Shown piece after piece: positions 45,525 to 54,328 of a DNA stretch of 64,000 nucleotides. The DNA is from Alphaproteobacteria bacterium (lineage in GTDB: Bacteria; Pseudomonadota; Alphaproteobacteria; Micropepsales; Micropepsaceae). The DNA lies in the NCBI GenBank assembly GCA_016124635.1, contig WGNJ01000018.1, forward strand, positions 186,001 to 250,000, read 5' to 3'. Under the pieces are notes generated by a model. That model was not told the origin of the DNA. It ran no database searches and saw only the letters and a program-made list of their open reading frames with translations. The stretch's first letter is position 1, and each line of letters opens with the position of its first letter. Position numbers and translations under genes: made by a program.

Positions 45525-46448
45525 ATGAAATGGCTTGTTCGGCTTGGTGTCGTCGCGCTGCTGCTGGTGGCCGCCTATTGGTTCGAGGTGCTCGACGGCG
45601 GGGTCCCGTCGACCTCGACATACAAGACCGACATTGCCGGTTGGCGCCAATTGGTCGCCGGCGACAGCGGACAACTTCCGACGGAAGTCCGTATCGAATT
45701 CATCGGGCGCGACACGATGCCGTTCATCGCAGTGCAAGGCGGCGGCGAGAACAAAGACTTCGCCCGCACACGCGCCTCGTTCCAACTCGACGGAGCCGCA
45801 GGCAGCGTCGTTATAGATACAGCCTTCAACAAGGAGATCGCGGCCAAGGCACAACGCGTGCCCTTCGCGTTCGATGAAGCGGCCTATGCGCGCATGATCT
45901 CGGTGATGGGCGTCGCGAGCGTCGTCGCGGTGACGCACGAACACATGGATCACATCGGCGGCGTGATGAGCTTTCCGCTGCCGGAGCGCTTGGCCGAGCG
46001 GTTGGTGTTCACAAAACAGCAGTTCGAAGGCTTTGCTAGCGCCAGCAAGCAGCAGATTCCTCCAGCGTATGCTGCGATGCCGCATCTCGATTTGACCGCG
46101 CCGACGCGCATTGCGCCCGGCGTGGTGATGATTCCAGCTCCAGGTCATACGCCAGGAAGCGCGTTGTTCTACGTGCGCATGGCCGACGGACACGAGTTGC
46201 TCTTCATCGGCGACGTCGCTTGGGCGATTTCAAACATCCGCACGCCCGCGATGCGGCCGCGGTTCGTGGAGCAATTCTTCATGTCTGGAGAAGACCGTGC
46301 GGCGGTCGGCGATGAAGTGCGTGCCTTGCACGATCTGTCGGCCGCCGACCCTGCGCTGGTCATCATTCCGGCGCATGACGAAGCGTACTTGCGGCAGCTG
46401 ATCGCGCAGGGCTTGCTCAAAGAGCATTTCCAGATCGACGGACCTTAA
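45525..46448 (+). CDS. Membrane-anchored metallo-beta-lactamase-fold hydrolase
   Basis: This is a 307-residue protein with an N-terminal signal anchor (WLVRLGVVALLLVAAYW) followed by an MBL domain with THEHMDHIGGVMSF (HxHxDH), PAPGHTPGSALFYV and FIGDVAWAI. The catalytic domain would be periplasmic. It is divergent from the cytosolic MBL gene at 44292, and the TMEM175-like gene starts 5 bases downstream. The substrate is unknown. Confidence 0.85.
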   Translation: MKWLVRLGVVALLLVAAYWFEVLDGGVPSTSTYKTDIAGWRQLVAGDSGQLPTEVRIEFIGRDTMPFIAVQGGGENKDFARTRASFQLDGAAGSVVIDTAFNKEIAAKAQRVPFAFDEAAYARMISVMGVASVVAVTHEHMDHIGGVMSFPLPERLAERLVFTKQQFEGFASASKQQIPPAYAAMPHLDLTAPTRIAPGVVMIPAPGHTPGSALFYVRMADGHELLFIGDVAWAISNIRTPAMRPRFVEQFFMSGEDRAAVGDEVRALHDLSAADPALVIIPAHDEAYLRQLIAQGLLKEHFQIDGP

Positions 46449-46453
46449 ACCCG

Positions 46454-47029
46454 ATGACCAAAGGGAGAATGGAAGCCTTCAGCGACGGCGTCGTCGCCAT
46501 CATCATCACCATCATGGTGCTGGAGATGAAGGTACCGCACGGCGAAAGCCTGGCCGCGATCAAACCGCTTGCACCGGTATTCCTCAGCTATGTGCTGAGC
46601 TTTACCAATGTCGGAATCTACTGGAACAACCATCACCACCTCATGCACGCGGTGCAGCACGTCAACGGCGGCGTCCTGTGGGCGAATCTGCATCTGTTGT
46701 TCTGGCTGTCGCTGATGCCGTTCACGACGGGCTGGATGGGCGAAAACCATTTTGCGCCGCTGCCCGTCGCGGTCTACGGGATCGATCTCTTCATGGCGGC
46801 GATCGCGTATACGATTCTCGTCCGCTTCCTGCTGGCGCTGCACGGTCCCAACTCGACACTGGCGAAGGCAATCGGTAGCGACTTCAAAGGCAACATCTCA
46901 CTCGCGATCTACGCCGCCGCGATCCCGCTGTCGTTTTTGGCAAGCTATGTGTCGCTTGCGCTCTATGTGCTCGTCGCGGTGATCTGGTTCCTCCCCGACC
47001 GGCGCATCGAGAAGAAGGTCGCGAAGTAG
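46454..47029 (+). CDS. TMEM175/DUF1211-family potassium-channel-like membrane protein
   Basis: This 191-residue protein has about six hydrophobic segments and starts with the signature FSDGVVAIIITIMVLEM, the first-helix motif of bacterial TMEM175 channels. In studied homologs this motif faces the K+ pore. It also has YWNNHHHLMHAV and FWLSLMPFTTGWMGEN. The cytoplasmic end is basic. It follows the MBL-fold gene by 5 bases, so the two may be co-transcribed. An internal ATG at 46469 would start at MEAFSDG, so the exact start is uncertain by five residues. Confidence 0.88.
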   Translation: MTKGRMEAFSDGVVAIIITIMVLEMKVPHGESLAAIKPLAPVFLSYVLSFTNVGIYWNNHHHLMHAVQHVNGGVLWANLHLLFWLSLMPFTTGWMGENHFAPLPVAVYGIDLFMAAIAYTILVRFLLALHGPNSTLAKAIGSDFKGNISLAIYAAAIPLSFLASYVSLALYVLVAVIWFLPDRRIEKKVAK

Positions 47030-47084
47030 CAACCCTCAAGGACACGCAGCAAGAACCATCGCGTCGTATCGATTAGGGCAGCGC

Positions 47085-48158
47085 ATGCGAAATGTTTCAT
47101 TTGCTCTAGCATTTCTTCTTGCGGTGACGACACCGGCGATGGCTGATGGCGAGCGGCAAAAACCCACCTATCCGTTTCGCGTGGAGCGCTCTGCTGAGCA
47201 GGGCCGGACAATTGGGGGCGCTAATGGTGACGTCATCTATCGCGAAAGATCGCTCGGCCGAGAAGCCGCCTATCTAACAGCGCCCATGCCCGCCGGCCAA
47301 TGGCCAATCAGTCTCGGAACCCGGGAGCCGCTCTTTCCGCTCAGCTTCGTCGAGAAAGGCGTTGTGTCCGTCTACTACTGCTCCAACAGATTCAGGCGCG
47401 TGCGCAATCCGCCTATAGAGACGGTTTGCTTTCAAGATCGAGACAAGGACGGCCGCTTCGACGCCGCCGTCATCGGTGAGCGCAATAGTGGTTTCGTCTT
47501 CGAGATTACCGGCCATTGGATGGAAGCCACAGGAGAGGACATTGAGGGCAGCCGCGTGATTCGTGTGGGGATGCCGCGAGCGATCACGCCGACACCTTAC
47601 GCAATCAAGCAAATTCGGCCCGCTCCGGGCGAAGGAGGCGTCATCGAATTGCGCTACGCGGGACTTCGGAGGGGCGTTCCGGCGTTCGACGCCTCTTTTC
47701 GCGCGGTCGCTGACAACAAGGTGCTCTACACAACGCAAATCAGCGCTACAAAACAACCTGACACGCGCCTGCCGCGGGCGACGATTCCTCATCCTGTAGT
47801 TGCCTACCGTGCCAGCCTCGTCCCGCCGCGCAGGATGGGATTGGCGGGCCCCTTTCCGGAGACGCCCAACCCCGTGCCGAAAGACGCCGCCGCCATCGCG
47901 GCTATGATCGTGGAAGTCGCAAAGGCCGATGCCAAGCACGTAAGGGCCACCATCGTCCGAGCCTTCGCGCCTTGGAGCTGGTATCGGCAGAACTGCGCGG
48001 ACGACGAACCCGAACTTGTCTACGTCGACGACGGTCGGCTGCCCGCCCTCTATAGCGGACAACCAGTCGGTCTGTGTGAGAAAACCTCGTGGGCGCAGAA
48101 CGGACAGTGGCATATCGTCGGCCCCGTGAACGCGAACAGCGGTCCGATCAAGAAATAG
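47085..48158 (+). CDS. Secreted protein of unknown family
   Basis: This is a 357-residue protein with a Sec signal peptide (FALAFLLAVTTPAMA). The mature part has four cysteines (VYYCSN, TVCFQD, QNCADD, GLCEK), and an Asp-rich loop FQDRDKDGRFDA that looks like an EF-hand-type or repeat calcium loop. I do not recognise the family. It stands alone, 55 bases after the TMEM175-like gene. Its codon usage is less GC-skewed than its neighbours, which may hint at transfer but is only a visual impression. Confidence 0.65.
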   Translation: MRNVSFALAFLLAVTTPAMADGERQKPTYPFRVERSAEQGRTIGGANGDVIYRERSLGREAAYLTAPMPAGQWPISLGTREPLFPLSFVEKGVVSVYYCSNRFRRVRNPPIETVCFQDRDKDGRFDAAVIGERNSGFVFEITGHWMEATGEDIEGSRVIRVGMPRAITPTPYAIKQIRPAPGEGGVIELRYAGLRRGVPAFDASFRAVADNKVLYTTQISATKQPDTRLPRATIPHPVVAYRASLVPPRRMGLAGPFPETPNPVPKDAAAIAAMIVEVAKADAKHVRATIVRAFAPWSWYRQNCADDEPELVYVDDGRLPALYSGQPVGLCEKTSWAQNGQWHIVGPVNANSGPIKK

Positions 48159-48351
48159 CGTGCGAGAGCGTCAGGCTTTGCAATATCGCAACCAAGCGAA
48201 TCGTCGCCCCCTGGACTTGCTCGCGTTCTCAGCCAGTTGCGTGGACCAAACTCGACGCTTGCGGCGGCGATCGGCGACGACGTCAAGAGCGTTCGATATT
48301 GACTGGTATGCATGAGTTAGTCTGTTTTCACCGGTTTTTCGGAGGGACGAG

Positions 48352-49446
48352 ATGAGCATGAGAATCCCGAGGACATCGCGCCGCTCGCTTCTTAAGGCCA
48401 TGGGCGCGGCGGCCGTCGGCATCAGCTTCGGCGGGCTGGAGGCCTGTTCGCCGTCCAAGCCGGAGGGCGGCGGCGAAGAGCCCAAGCTCAATTTCTACAA
48501 CTGGGACACCTATATCGGCGAAACCACACTGGCCGACTTCAAGAAGGCGACAGGCGTCGACGTGAATATGAGCCTGTTTTCGACCAACGACGAGCTGTTC
48601 GCCAAGCTCAAGGCCGGCAACCCCGGCTATGACGTCATCGTGCCGTCGAACGAGTTCGTCACCCGCATGAGCGAGGCCGGCCTGCTCATGCAACTGGATC
48701 ATTCCAAGATCCCGAACATGAAGAACATCGATCCGGCCTTTCTGGATCCGGACTACGACAAGGGCCGCAAGTTCTCGATGCCCTACACCTGGCTGGTGAC
48801 GGGGATCGGCTACCGGAAGTCGAAGATGCAAGGCGTGCCGGACAGTTGGAAGTGGGTCTTCGACTCGGCGCAGTACAAGGGCCGCATCGCCCTGCTGTCG
48901 GAGTCCGCCGACCTGATGCGCCTGTCGGCCAAGTATCTGGGTCATTCGGTGACCGGCATTCCGCTCGAAATGGTCAAACAGATCGAGGCGATGCTGATCA
49001 AGCAGAAGCCCAACGTGAAAGCGTTCCACGAGGACGACGGCCAGACCCTGTTGCAGAACGGCGATGTGGACATCGTCATCGAGTACAGCGGCGACATCGC
49101 TCAGGTGATGAAGGAAGACAACGACATCGGCTTCGTTGTGCCCAAGGAGGGCAGCTTGCTGAACTCCGACGGCCTGTGCATCCCGACCGGCGCGCCACGG
49201 CCCGACAACGCGCACAAATTCATCAACTACATCCTCGACGCTCAGGCCGGCGCCGAGATCTCCAAGACGATTCTCTATCCCACTCCCAACGCGGCGGCCA
49301 AAGCGCTGATGCCGGACGACTATAAGAACAATCCGGTGATCTTCCCGCCTGCGGATCAGTTGGCCAACTGCGAATACGGCGCTTTCGAGGGAGCCGAGCG
49401 CGCCAAGCTGTACGAAGACGTCATCACCCGCGTGCGCGCGGCCTAA
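48352..49446 (+). CDS. Spermidine/putrescine-type ABC transporter substrate-binding protein
   Basis: This 364-residue PotD/PotF-like protein has an N-terminal twin-arginine plus lipobox region (TSRRSLLKAMGAAAVG, then GGLEAC). The mature part is LNFYNWDTYIGETTLADFKKATGV, followed by YDVIVPSNEFVTRMSEAGLLM and DVDIVIEYSGD, typical of polyamine-binding proteins. It captures polyamines in the periplasm for the PotB/C/A-like transporter encoded next. GGAGGGA precedes the ATG. The operon is preceded by 193 bases with no gene. Confidence 0.93.
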   Translation: MSMRIPRTSRRSLLKAMGAAAVGISFGGLEACSPSKPEGGGEEPKLNFYNWDTYIGETTLADFKKATGVDVNMSLFSTNDELFAKLKAGNPGYDVIVPSNEFVTRMSEAGLLMQLDHSKIPNMKNIDPAFLDPDYDKGRKFSMPYTWLVTGIGYRKSKMQGVPDSWKWVFDSAQYKGRIALLSESADLMRLSAKYLGHSVTGIPLEMVKQIEAMLIKQKPNVKAFHEDDGQTLLQNGDVDIVIEYSGDIAQVMKEDNDIGFVVPKEGSLLNSDGLCIPTGAPRPDNAHKFINYILDAQAGAEISKTILYPTPNAAAKALMPDDYKNNPVIFPPADQLANCEYGAFEGAERAKLYEDVITRVRAA

Positions 49447-49467
49447 GCGGCGGCGGGAGGGGGCGAA

Positions 49468-50376
49468 TTGGAGCAGAGCTGGACCCGCGCCAAAGGCGCG
49501 TTCCTCGCGGTCTTCAGTCCGACCGTGCTCTGGCTGTTCGCCTTCTTCCTGCTGCCGATGGGCATCATCTGGGCCTACAGCTTCGGACAGAACGAGGGCC
49601 TGGTCGACATCGCCGTGACCGGCACCCTCGCGAACTACGCGCGCGTGCTGCAGCCGCTTTATCTGCTGATCTTCCTCAAGTCGCTGTGGTTCGCCTTCCT
49701 GACCACGGCACTCTGCCTGGTCATCGGCTTCCCGGTCGCCATGGCCATCACCTTCGCGTCGGAGAAGACCAAGGCCTGGCTGCTCGTGCTGATCATGCTG
49801 CCCTTCTGGACCAACCTCTTGATCCGCACCTATGCGCTGATGGCGGTGCTCAGGACCGAGGGCTACGTCAACTGGGCCTATCACTGGCTCTGGGACGAGA
49901 CGAGCGGCCTACTGCAGATGATCGGTCAGGCACCGCTCGGCGCGTTCACGCCGCTGGATCTGCTGCACAAAAATTTCGCCGTCGTGTTCGGCCTCGTCTA
50001 TGTGAACCTGCCCTTCATGGTGCTGCCGCTCTACGCAGCGCTTGACCGGCTCGACCGCTCTTATCTGGAAGCCAGCCTCGACCTTGGCGCCGGGCATTTG
50101 ACGACGCTGTTCCGGATCATCGTGCCGCTGGCGCTGCCGGGCATCGCGTCGGGCGTGCTGATTACCTTCATCCCTGCTCTCGGCTCCTATTTGACACCCG
50201 ATCTGCTGGGCGGTCCGGACAGCCAGATGATCGCCAGCGTCATCGAGCGGCAATTCAAGCGGGCGAACGACTGGCCATTCGGCGCGGCGCTCTCCTTCAT
50301 GCTGATGTACATGACGTTCGCGGCCGTGGCCCTGCAGGCGATCCTCGCCCGCCGGCGTGCGGAGGCGCGCCAATGA
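49468..50376 (+). CDS. Polyamine ABC transporter permease (PotB-like)
   Basis: This is a 302-residue inner-membrane permease with about six transmembrane helices and the EAA loop near LEASLDLGAGHLTTLFRIIVP (EA...G). Other features are WTNLLIRTYALM and DLLGGPDSQMIASVIE, typical of PotB. The TTG start is used because it directly follows GGGAGGGGGCG. The 3' end overlaps the next permease by 4 bases (ATGA). Confidence 0.93.
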   Translation: MEQSWTRAKGAFLAVFSPTVLWLFAFFLLPMGIIWAYSFGQNEGLVDIAVTGTLANYARVLQPLYLLIFLKSLWFAFLTTALCLVIGFPVAMAITFASEKTKAWLLVLIMLPFWTNLLIRTYALMAVLRTEGYVNWAYHWLWDETSGLLQMIGQAPLGAFTPLDLLHKNFAVVFGLVYVNLPFMVLPLYAALDRLDRSYLEASLDLGAGHLTTLFRIIVPLALPGIASGVLITFIPALGSYLTPDLLGGPDSQMIASVIERQFKRANDWPFGAALSFMLMYMTFAAVALQAILARRRAEARQ

Positions 50377-51209
50377 GCCAAGCGCCCGGACCTCTCGAAT
50401 ATCTTCGCCGCTGGCCGCTTCGGGCTTGGGTGACCGGCGTCGCCGTCTTCCTCTACGCGCCGCTGATCTCGCTGATCGTGTTCAGCTTCAACGACAGCAA
50501 GCGCAACGTCGTTTGGCAGGGCTTCACGTTCAAATATTACGGCAAGGCGCTGACCGACGAGTCTCTGCTGACGGCGCTCAGCAATTCGCTGACCATCGCT
50601 CTGATCGTCACGCTGGTGAGCGTGGTGCTCGGCGCGCTCTCGGCGGTGCTGCTTTGGCGCTTCCGTTTTCCCGGCAAGACGGCGCTCGAAGGCGCTCTGT
50701 CGCTGCCGATCGTGGTGCCGGAGATCTGCATGGGCGTGGCGATGCTGGTCTTCTTCGCCAAAGTGCTGCCTTGGCCGGTCGGCATGCCGTGGCCCTTCAA
50801 TCTCGGAGCCATCATCATCTCGCACGTCTCCTTCTGCTTCCCGTTCGTCACCGTGGTGGTGCGGGCTCGGCTGGCCTCGTTCAACCGCGAGCTCGAAGAG
50901 GCTGCCAAGGACTTGGGTGCCGGAGAATGGCGGACCTTCCGCGACATTCTTATTCCGCACATCGCCCCTTCGCTGGTGGCCGGCGCGCTGCTCGCCTTCA
51001 CCCTCAGCCTGGACGACTTCGTCATCACCTTCTTCACGGCGGGTCCGGACACCGTGACCTTCCCGGTGAAGGTCTATTCGATGGTCCGCTTCTCGGTAAC
51101 GCCCGAGGTCAACGCCGCCTCGACCATGCTGATGGTGCTGACCGTGCTGGCGACCTTCCTCGCGCTGCGGTTTCAGAATCCGGCCAAGGACCTCGCGGAA
51201 CGTGGCTGA
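50373..51209 (+). CDS. Polyamine ABC transporter permease (PotC-like)
   Basis: This 278-residue second permease has about six transmembrane segments, with LYAPLISLIVFSFNDSK near the N-terminus and the EAA loop LEEAAKDLGAGEWRTFRDILIP, then SLDDFVITFFTAGP, a diagnostic PotC stretch. It works as a heterodimer with the PotB-like permease. The 3' end overlaps the ATPase gene by 8 bases. Confidence 0.94.
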   Translation: MSQAPGPLEYLRRWPLRAWVTGVAVFLYAPLISLIVFSFNDSKRNVVWQGFTFKYYGKALTDESLLTALSNSLTIALIVTLVSVVLGALSAVLLWRFRFPGKTALEGALSLPIVVPEICMGVAMLVFFAKVLPWPVGMPWPFNLGAIIISHVSFCFPFVTVVVRARLASFNRELEEAAKDLGAGEWRTFRDILIPHIAPSLVAGALLAFTLSLDDFVITFFTAGPDTVTFPVKVYSMVRFSVTPEVNAASTMLMVLTVLATFLALRFQNPAKDLAERG

Positions 51210-52323
51210 GCCCATCATCACCATCGAGAATGTCACGCGACGCTTCGGTACGCTGGCGGCGGTCGACAACGTCTCACTGACCGTCGAGGAGGGCGAGTTC
51301 TTCGCGCTGCTTGGCCCCTCCGGATGCGGCAAGACCACGCTGCTGCGTATGTTGGCCGGGTTCGACAATCCAACCGAGGGACGCATCCTGATCGACGGGC
51401 AGGACGTCAACCGCATCCCGCCCAACAAGCGGCCCGTGAACATGGTCTTCCAGTCGTACGCGGTCTTCCCGCACATGACGGTCGCCGACAATGTCCGCTA
51501 TGGCCTGAACATCGCCGGGGTGCCGCGCAAAGAACAGGACGCCCGCGTCGAGGAGGCGCTTAGCCTCGTTCAACTCGACGGCCTCGGACCGCGCAAACCC
51601 GATCAACTCTCCGGCGGTCAGCGTCAGCGCGTCGCTCTGGCCCGGGCGCTGATTATGCGGCCGAGAGTGCTGCTGCTCGACGAGCCGCTCTCGGCGCTGG
51701 ACGCCAAGCTGCGCGATCAGATGCGGACCGAGCTTTCCACGCTGCAGGAAAAGGTCGGCATCACCTTCATCATGGTGACCCACGACCAGGACGAGGCCCT
51801 GGCGCTCGCCACCCGCTGCGCAGTGATGAATCGTGGCCTCCTGCAACAGGTCGCGACGCCGAACGACCTCTACGAATTCCCCAACAGCCGGTTCGTTGCC
51901 GACTTCATCGGCACGGTGAACCTGTTCGAAGGACAGCTGATCGTCGACGAGCCCGACCACGCGGTCATCCGCTCGCCCGAGTTGGGGGCCGGCATCTATT
52001 TCGATCATGGCGTCACCGGGGCGAAGGGCGCCACGGTCTGGGCGGCCATCCGTCCGGAAAAGATCGAGCTGAAGAAACGAACCGAAGGCGATACCGCTCC
52101 GAAGATGGACGACACTCCCGAGGGCAACAACGTCGTACCCGGCATCATTCGCCAAGAAGTCTATCTCGGCAGTGAGTCCACCTACGAGGTCGAGATCGAG
52201 AGTGGACGGCGGGTCAAGGTCACGCGCTCGAACTTGACCCGTTGGGACCAGGAGGACTTCGCCATCGGCGAGGCGGTCTGGCTCGCCTGGCACGCCTGCT
52301 CGCCGGCGATGTTGCAGTCCTGA
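51202..52323 (+). CDS. Polyamine ABC transporter ATP-binding protein (PotA-like)
   Basis: This is a 373-residue ATPase with Walker A GPSGCGKTT, the Q-loop in VFQSYAVFPHMTV, signature LSGGQRQRVALARAL, Walker B VLLLDEPLSALDA and H-loop VTHDQDEA. A C-terminal TOBE-like regulatory domain follows (about 240-373). It drives polyamine uptake through the two permeases. The GTG start overlaps potC by 8 bases. A strong inverted repeat follows the stop. Confidence 0.95.
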   Translation: MAEPIITIENVTRRFGTLAAVDNVSLTVEEGEFFALLGPSGCGKTTLLRMLAGFDNPTEGRILIDGQDVNRIPPNKRPVNMVFQSYAVFPHMTVADNVRYGLNIAGVPRKEQDARVEEALSLVQLDGLGPRKPDQLSGGQRQRVALARALIMRPRVLLLDEPLSALDAKLRDQMRTELSTLQEKVGITFIMVTHDQDEALALATRCAVMNRGLLQQVATPNDLYEFPNSRFVADFIGTVNLFEGQLIVDEPDHAVIRSPELGAGIYFDHGVTGAKGATVWAAIRPEKIELKKRTEGDTAPKMDDTPEGNNVVPGIIRQEVYLGSESTYEVEIESGRRVKVTRSNLTRWDQEDFAIGEAVWLAWHACSPAMLQS

Positions 52324-52329
52324 CGGCGC

Positions 52330-52357
52330 GAAGCGCGATCCGTTCGGACCGCGCTTC
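52330..52357. terminator. Strong hairpin between the pot operon and a convergent gene
   Basis: GAAGCGCG (52330-52337) pairs with CGCGCTTC (52350-52357), and inside it TCCG (52339-52342) pairs with CGGA (52345-52348), leaving one A/C mismatch and a TT tip. It sits between the PotA stop (52323) and the stop of the convergent secreted protein (52375). There is no T-run on either side, so it may act with Rho or as a 3'-end stabiliser. Confidence 0.5.
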
Positions 52358-52374
52358 ACTCTCCAAGATTTGCG

Positions 52375-53277
52375 TCAGTGGCTCCACGACCAATAGGCAT
52401 CGGCGCGCGGATTGCCGTGCGCAGGATCGTTGTCGTGCAGGTTCGCGTAGTTCTCGAACCACGAGCCCGCCCCATAAGCTGGCCAGAAGCAGCCGATATC
52501 CCAACTCGCGGTCACGCCTTTCGAGCTGCAATTCGAGCACGTTGCCTGGTTGAACGCGTGCCCATGTATCCAGGCCCATACTTGGATGCTCGAGATGTTC
52601 GTCGACGGTACCGGCCAACCGCAACCGCCGCCAGCGTGAGGACCGTAAGCCCAAGCTTTCGTCTTCAGATCTTGGTAGCGGCAGAAGCCGTTCGAATAGA
52701 CGAGCCAAGCTTGCGCGCTGTAACAGGCAAAGCGATAGGGGTTGCCGGCGTGGGCCTCGCCAATGATGCCGCCGAGCCAGCCTTGCCGACCGTTGCCCTT
52801 ATCCGGAAGCTCGTACGTTTGGGGCAGGATGAAGATCGCTTTCGGCTTGCGCTCGCGATCGAGCACGGTGCCGTTCGCTTGCAGCGAATACCCCTCTTCC
52901 TTCAGCGCCTCTCTCAGGTTTCCCGGCACATAATCCGCGTCGACGATGAACAACCCGGTCTTCGGGATCTTGCGCATCTTCACCCACTCATCGCTGGAGA
53001 TGAACCGCGCACCTGGCACCGCACTCAGAGGTAGGCCTGCTTCTCGGCCTCTCAAGATTCGTCCGGGTCCCCGCACACCCATTTGCAGGCGGGAGCTCGG
53101 TTTTACTCGGTTGGGCGGAAGTTTTGCGTCGGGCGGAACTTCCTTGCCGTCCGCTTGATCCGCAGCGGTCGCCCTCATCGGTTGGGACGCCGGTGCACTC
53201 ATCGCACCGGTTTGAGACAACGCTGAACTTAGCAACACACACGCGAATACGCCGCTTAGTCGAGCAATGCTTTTCAT
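52375..53277 (-). CDS. Secreted Cys/Trp-rich protein of unknown family
   Basis: This is a 300-residue protein with a Sec signal peptide (GVFACVLLSSALSQTGA). The N-terminal half is a Pro/Arg-rich linker and a small domain (LFIVDADYVPGNLREALKEEG). The C-terminal half is rich in Trp, Tyr and Gly with six cysteines (FACYS, GFCRY, GGCGW, ATCSNC, IGCFW), suggesting three disulfides in an extracytoplasmic domain. I recognise no family. It is convergent with the pot operon. Confidence 0.65.
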   Translation of the reverse strand: MKSIARLSGVFACVLLSSALSQTGAMSAPASQPMRATAADQADGKEVPPDAKLPPNRVKPSSRLQMGVRGPGRILRGREAGLPLSAVPGARFISSDEWVKMRKIPKTGLFIVDADYVPGNLREALKEEGYSLQANGTVLDRERKPKAIFILPQTYELPDKGNGRQGWLGGIIGEAHAGNPYRFACYSAQAWLVYSNGFCRYQDLKTKAWAYGPHAGGGCGWPVPSTNISSIQVWAWIHGHAFNQATCSNCSSKGVTASWDIGCFWPAYGAGSWFENYANLHDNDPAHGNPRADAYWSWSH

Positions 53278-53509
53278 GGCGATGGCCTCCCTAAGGTCCC
53301 CCCGCCGACGAGCGCCACTTTAGACTCAGGAGTGTGGCGCCGACATGAATGGCGCGATCACAATTGCCGAGGCGCTTGCTTGCATCGCGATGCGGCAACA
53401 ACTTGAGATGAAGCAGCGCCGGTTCCAACGTCGCGTTGCGCGATCAAGCATGCCAATCGTGGCAACGTCGTTGTCGCGATCTTCGGTGCTGACGTGAGTC
53501 CGCTCGGAC

Positions 53510-54016
53510 CTACGCGCTCGTTTTCGCCCGCGCCTTCGATGCCTGCCAGGCGTCGAGCTTCGCTCTGGCGCCGTTGCTCTTCGGATCGAGCATGCCTTCC
53601 TTTTCGGGAACGCGCGCCGTCAGTTCGATGACGTAGCCGTTCGGATCGCGGAAATAGATCGAGCGGCAAAACTCGTGATCGGAGATGCCGCGCGTCTCGA
53701 TCGCCGACGCTTTGCCCTTGGCGTACATCGCTTCGAGCGTCTCCGGATCGACCTCGAGCGCGATGTGAAGGTCGAAGTCGTGTTGGGTTTTGAACTCGAA
53801 GGGCATGCCCGGCACTTCGAAGAAGGCAAGGAAGGAGCCGTCGCCGAGCTCGAAGAAGATATGCACGGCTTCGACGTCGCGCCCCGTTTTCGTGCGCTTG
53901 AGCTCCAGCGTTTCGGCGAGGGGCAGTCCCAGAAAGTCCTCATAGAATTTGCGCGTCTCCTCCGAATCGCGACAGCGGTACGCGTTGTGATGAAGACCTT
54001 TGATCGCAATAGCCAT
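53510..54016 (-). CDS. VOC-superfamily (glyoxalase/bleomycin-resistance fold) protein
   Basis: This 168-residue protein has the paired beta-alpha-beta-beta-beta modules of the VOC fold: IKGLHHNAYRCRDSEETRKFYEDFLGLPLAE, then FAFGxx-like FLAFFEVPGMPFEFK, HIALEVDPETLEAM and the metal-side strand YFRDPNGYVIELTARV. The candidate metal ligands are H10 and H11 near the N-terminus, a His in LHIALE, and Glu in the last strand. It could be a ring-cleavage dioxygenase or a glyoxalase-type enzyme. ATG 54016 begins the fold. A 312-base gap separates it from the divergent rhodanese gene. Confidence 0.87.
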   Translation of the reverse strand: MAIAIKGLHHNAYRCRDSEETRKFYEDFLGLPLAETLELKRTKTGRDVEAVHIFFELGDGSFLAFFEVPGMPFEFKTQHDFDLHIALEVDPETLEAMYAKGKASAIETRGISDHEFCRSIYFRDPNGYVIELTARVPEKEGMLDPKSNGARAKLDAWQASKARAKTSA

Positions 54017-54328
54017 GAAACACCTCGCTTTCACTCAGTTCCGAACGAGCCGAACCATGACAGCATAACGCTCTTCATCCGGCGCGTCTTTGACTGCGAA
54101 CGGATGTGGTCAGGCCCGGCCTGCTCATTTACGCCATTTTGGCGGCGCCCACGCCGCTTCGTCGCATGCGATCGCCACCGATGGCGGCAGAGCCATGAAA
54201 CGTGTGCAATCGAGAACAGGCAGGTCTTCAAAGAGCGACATTCGGCGCTCCAGTTTCAGCGACGAGATCATGGCGTTGCGGCGGGCACGGACCTATATGT
54301 TCGCCAACACAATCGAAGGAGACGATCG
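54017..54328. other. Intergenic stretch, no gene supported
   Basis: This 312-base gap lies between the divergent VOC and rhodanese genes, so it must carry at least their two promoters. Short open frames exist on both strands but none has a good ribosome binding site, a recognisable domain or a plausible start. I see no inverted repeat or riboswitch by eye. Confidence 0.5.

Noticed and set aside
53345..53497. 50-codon plus-strand frame in the gap between the secreted Cys/Trp-rich protein and the VOC gene
   Set aside because: Its ribosome binding site (CAGGAG) is about 13 bases from the ATG, the composition is random-looking, and nothing in context supports it.
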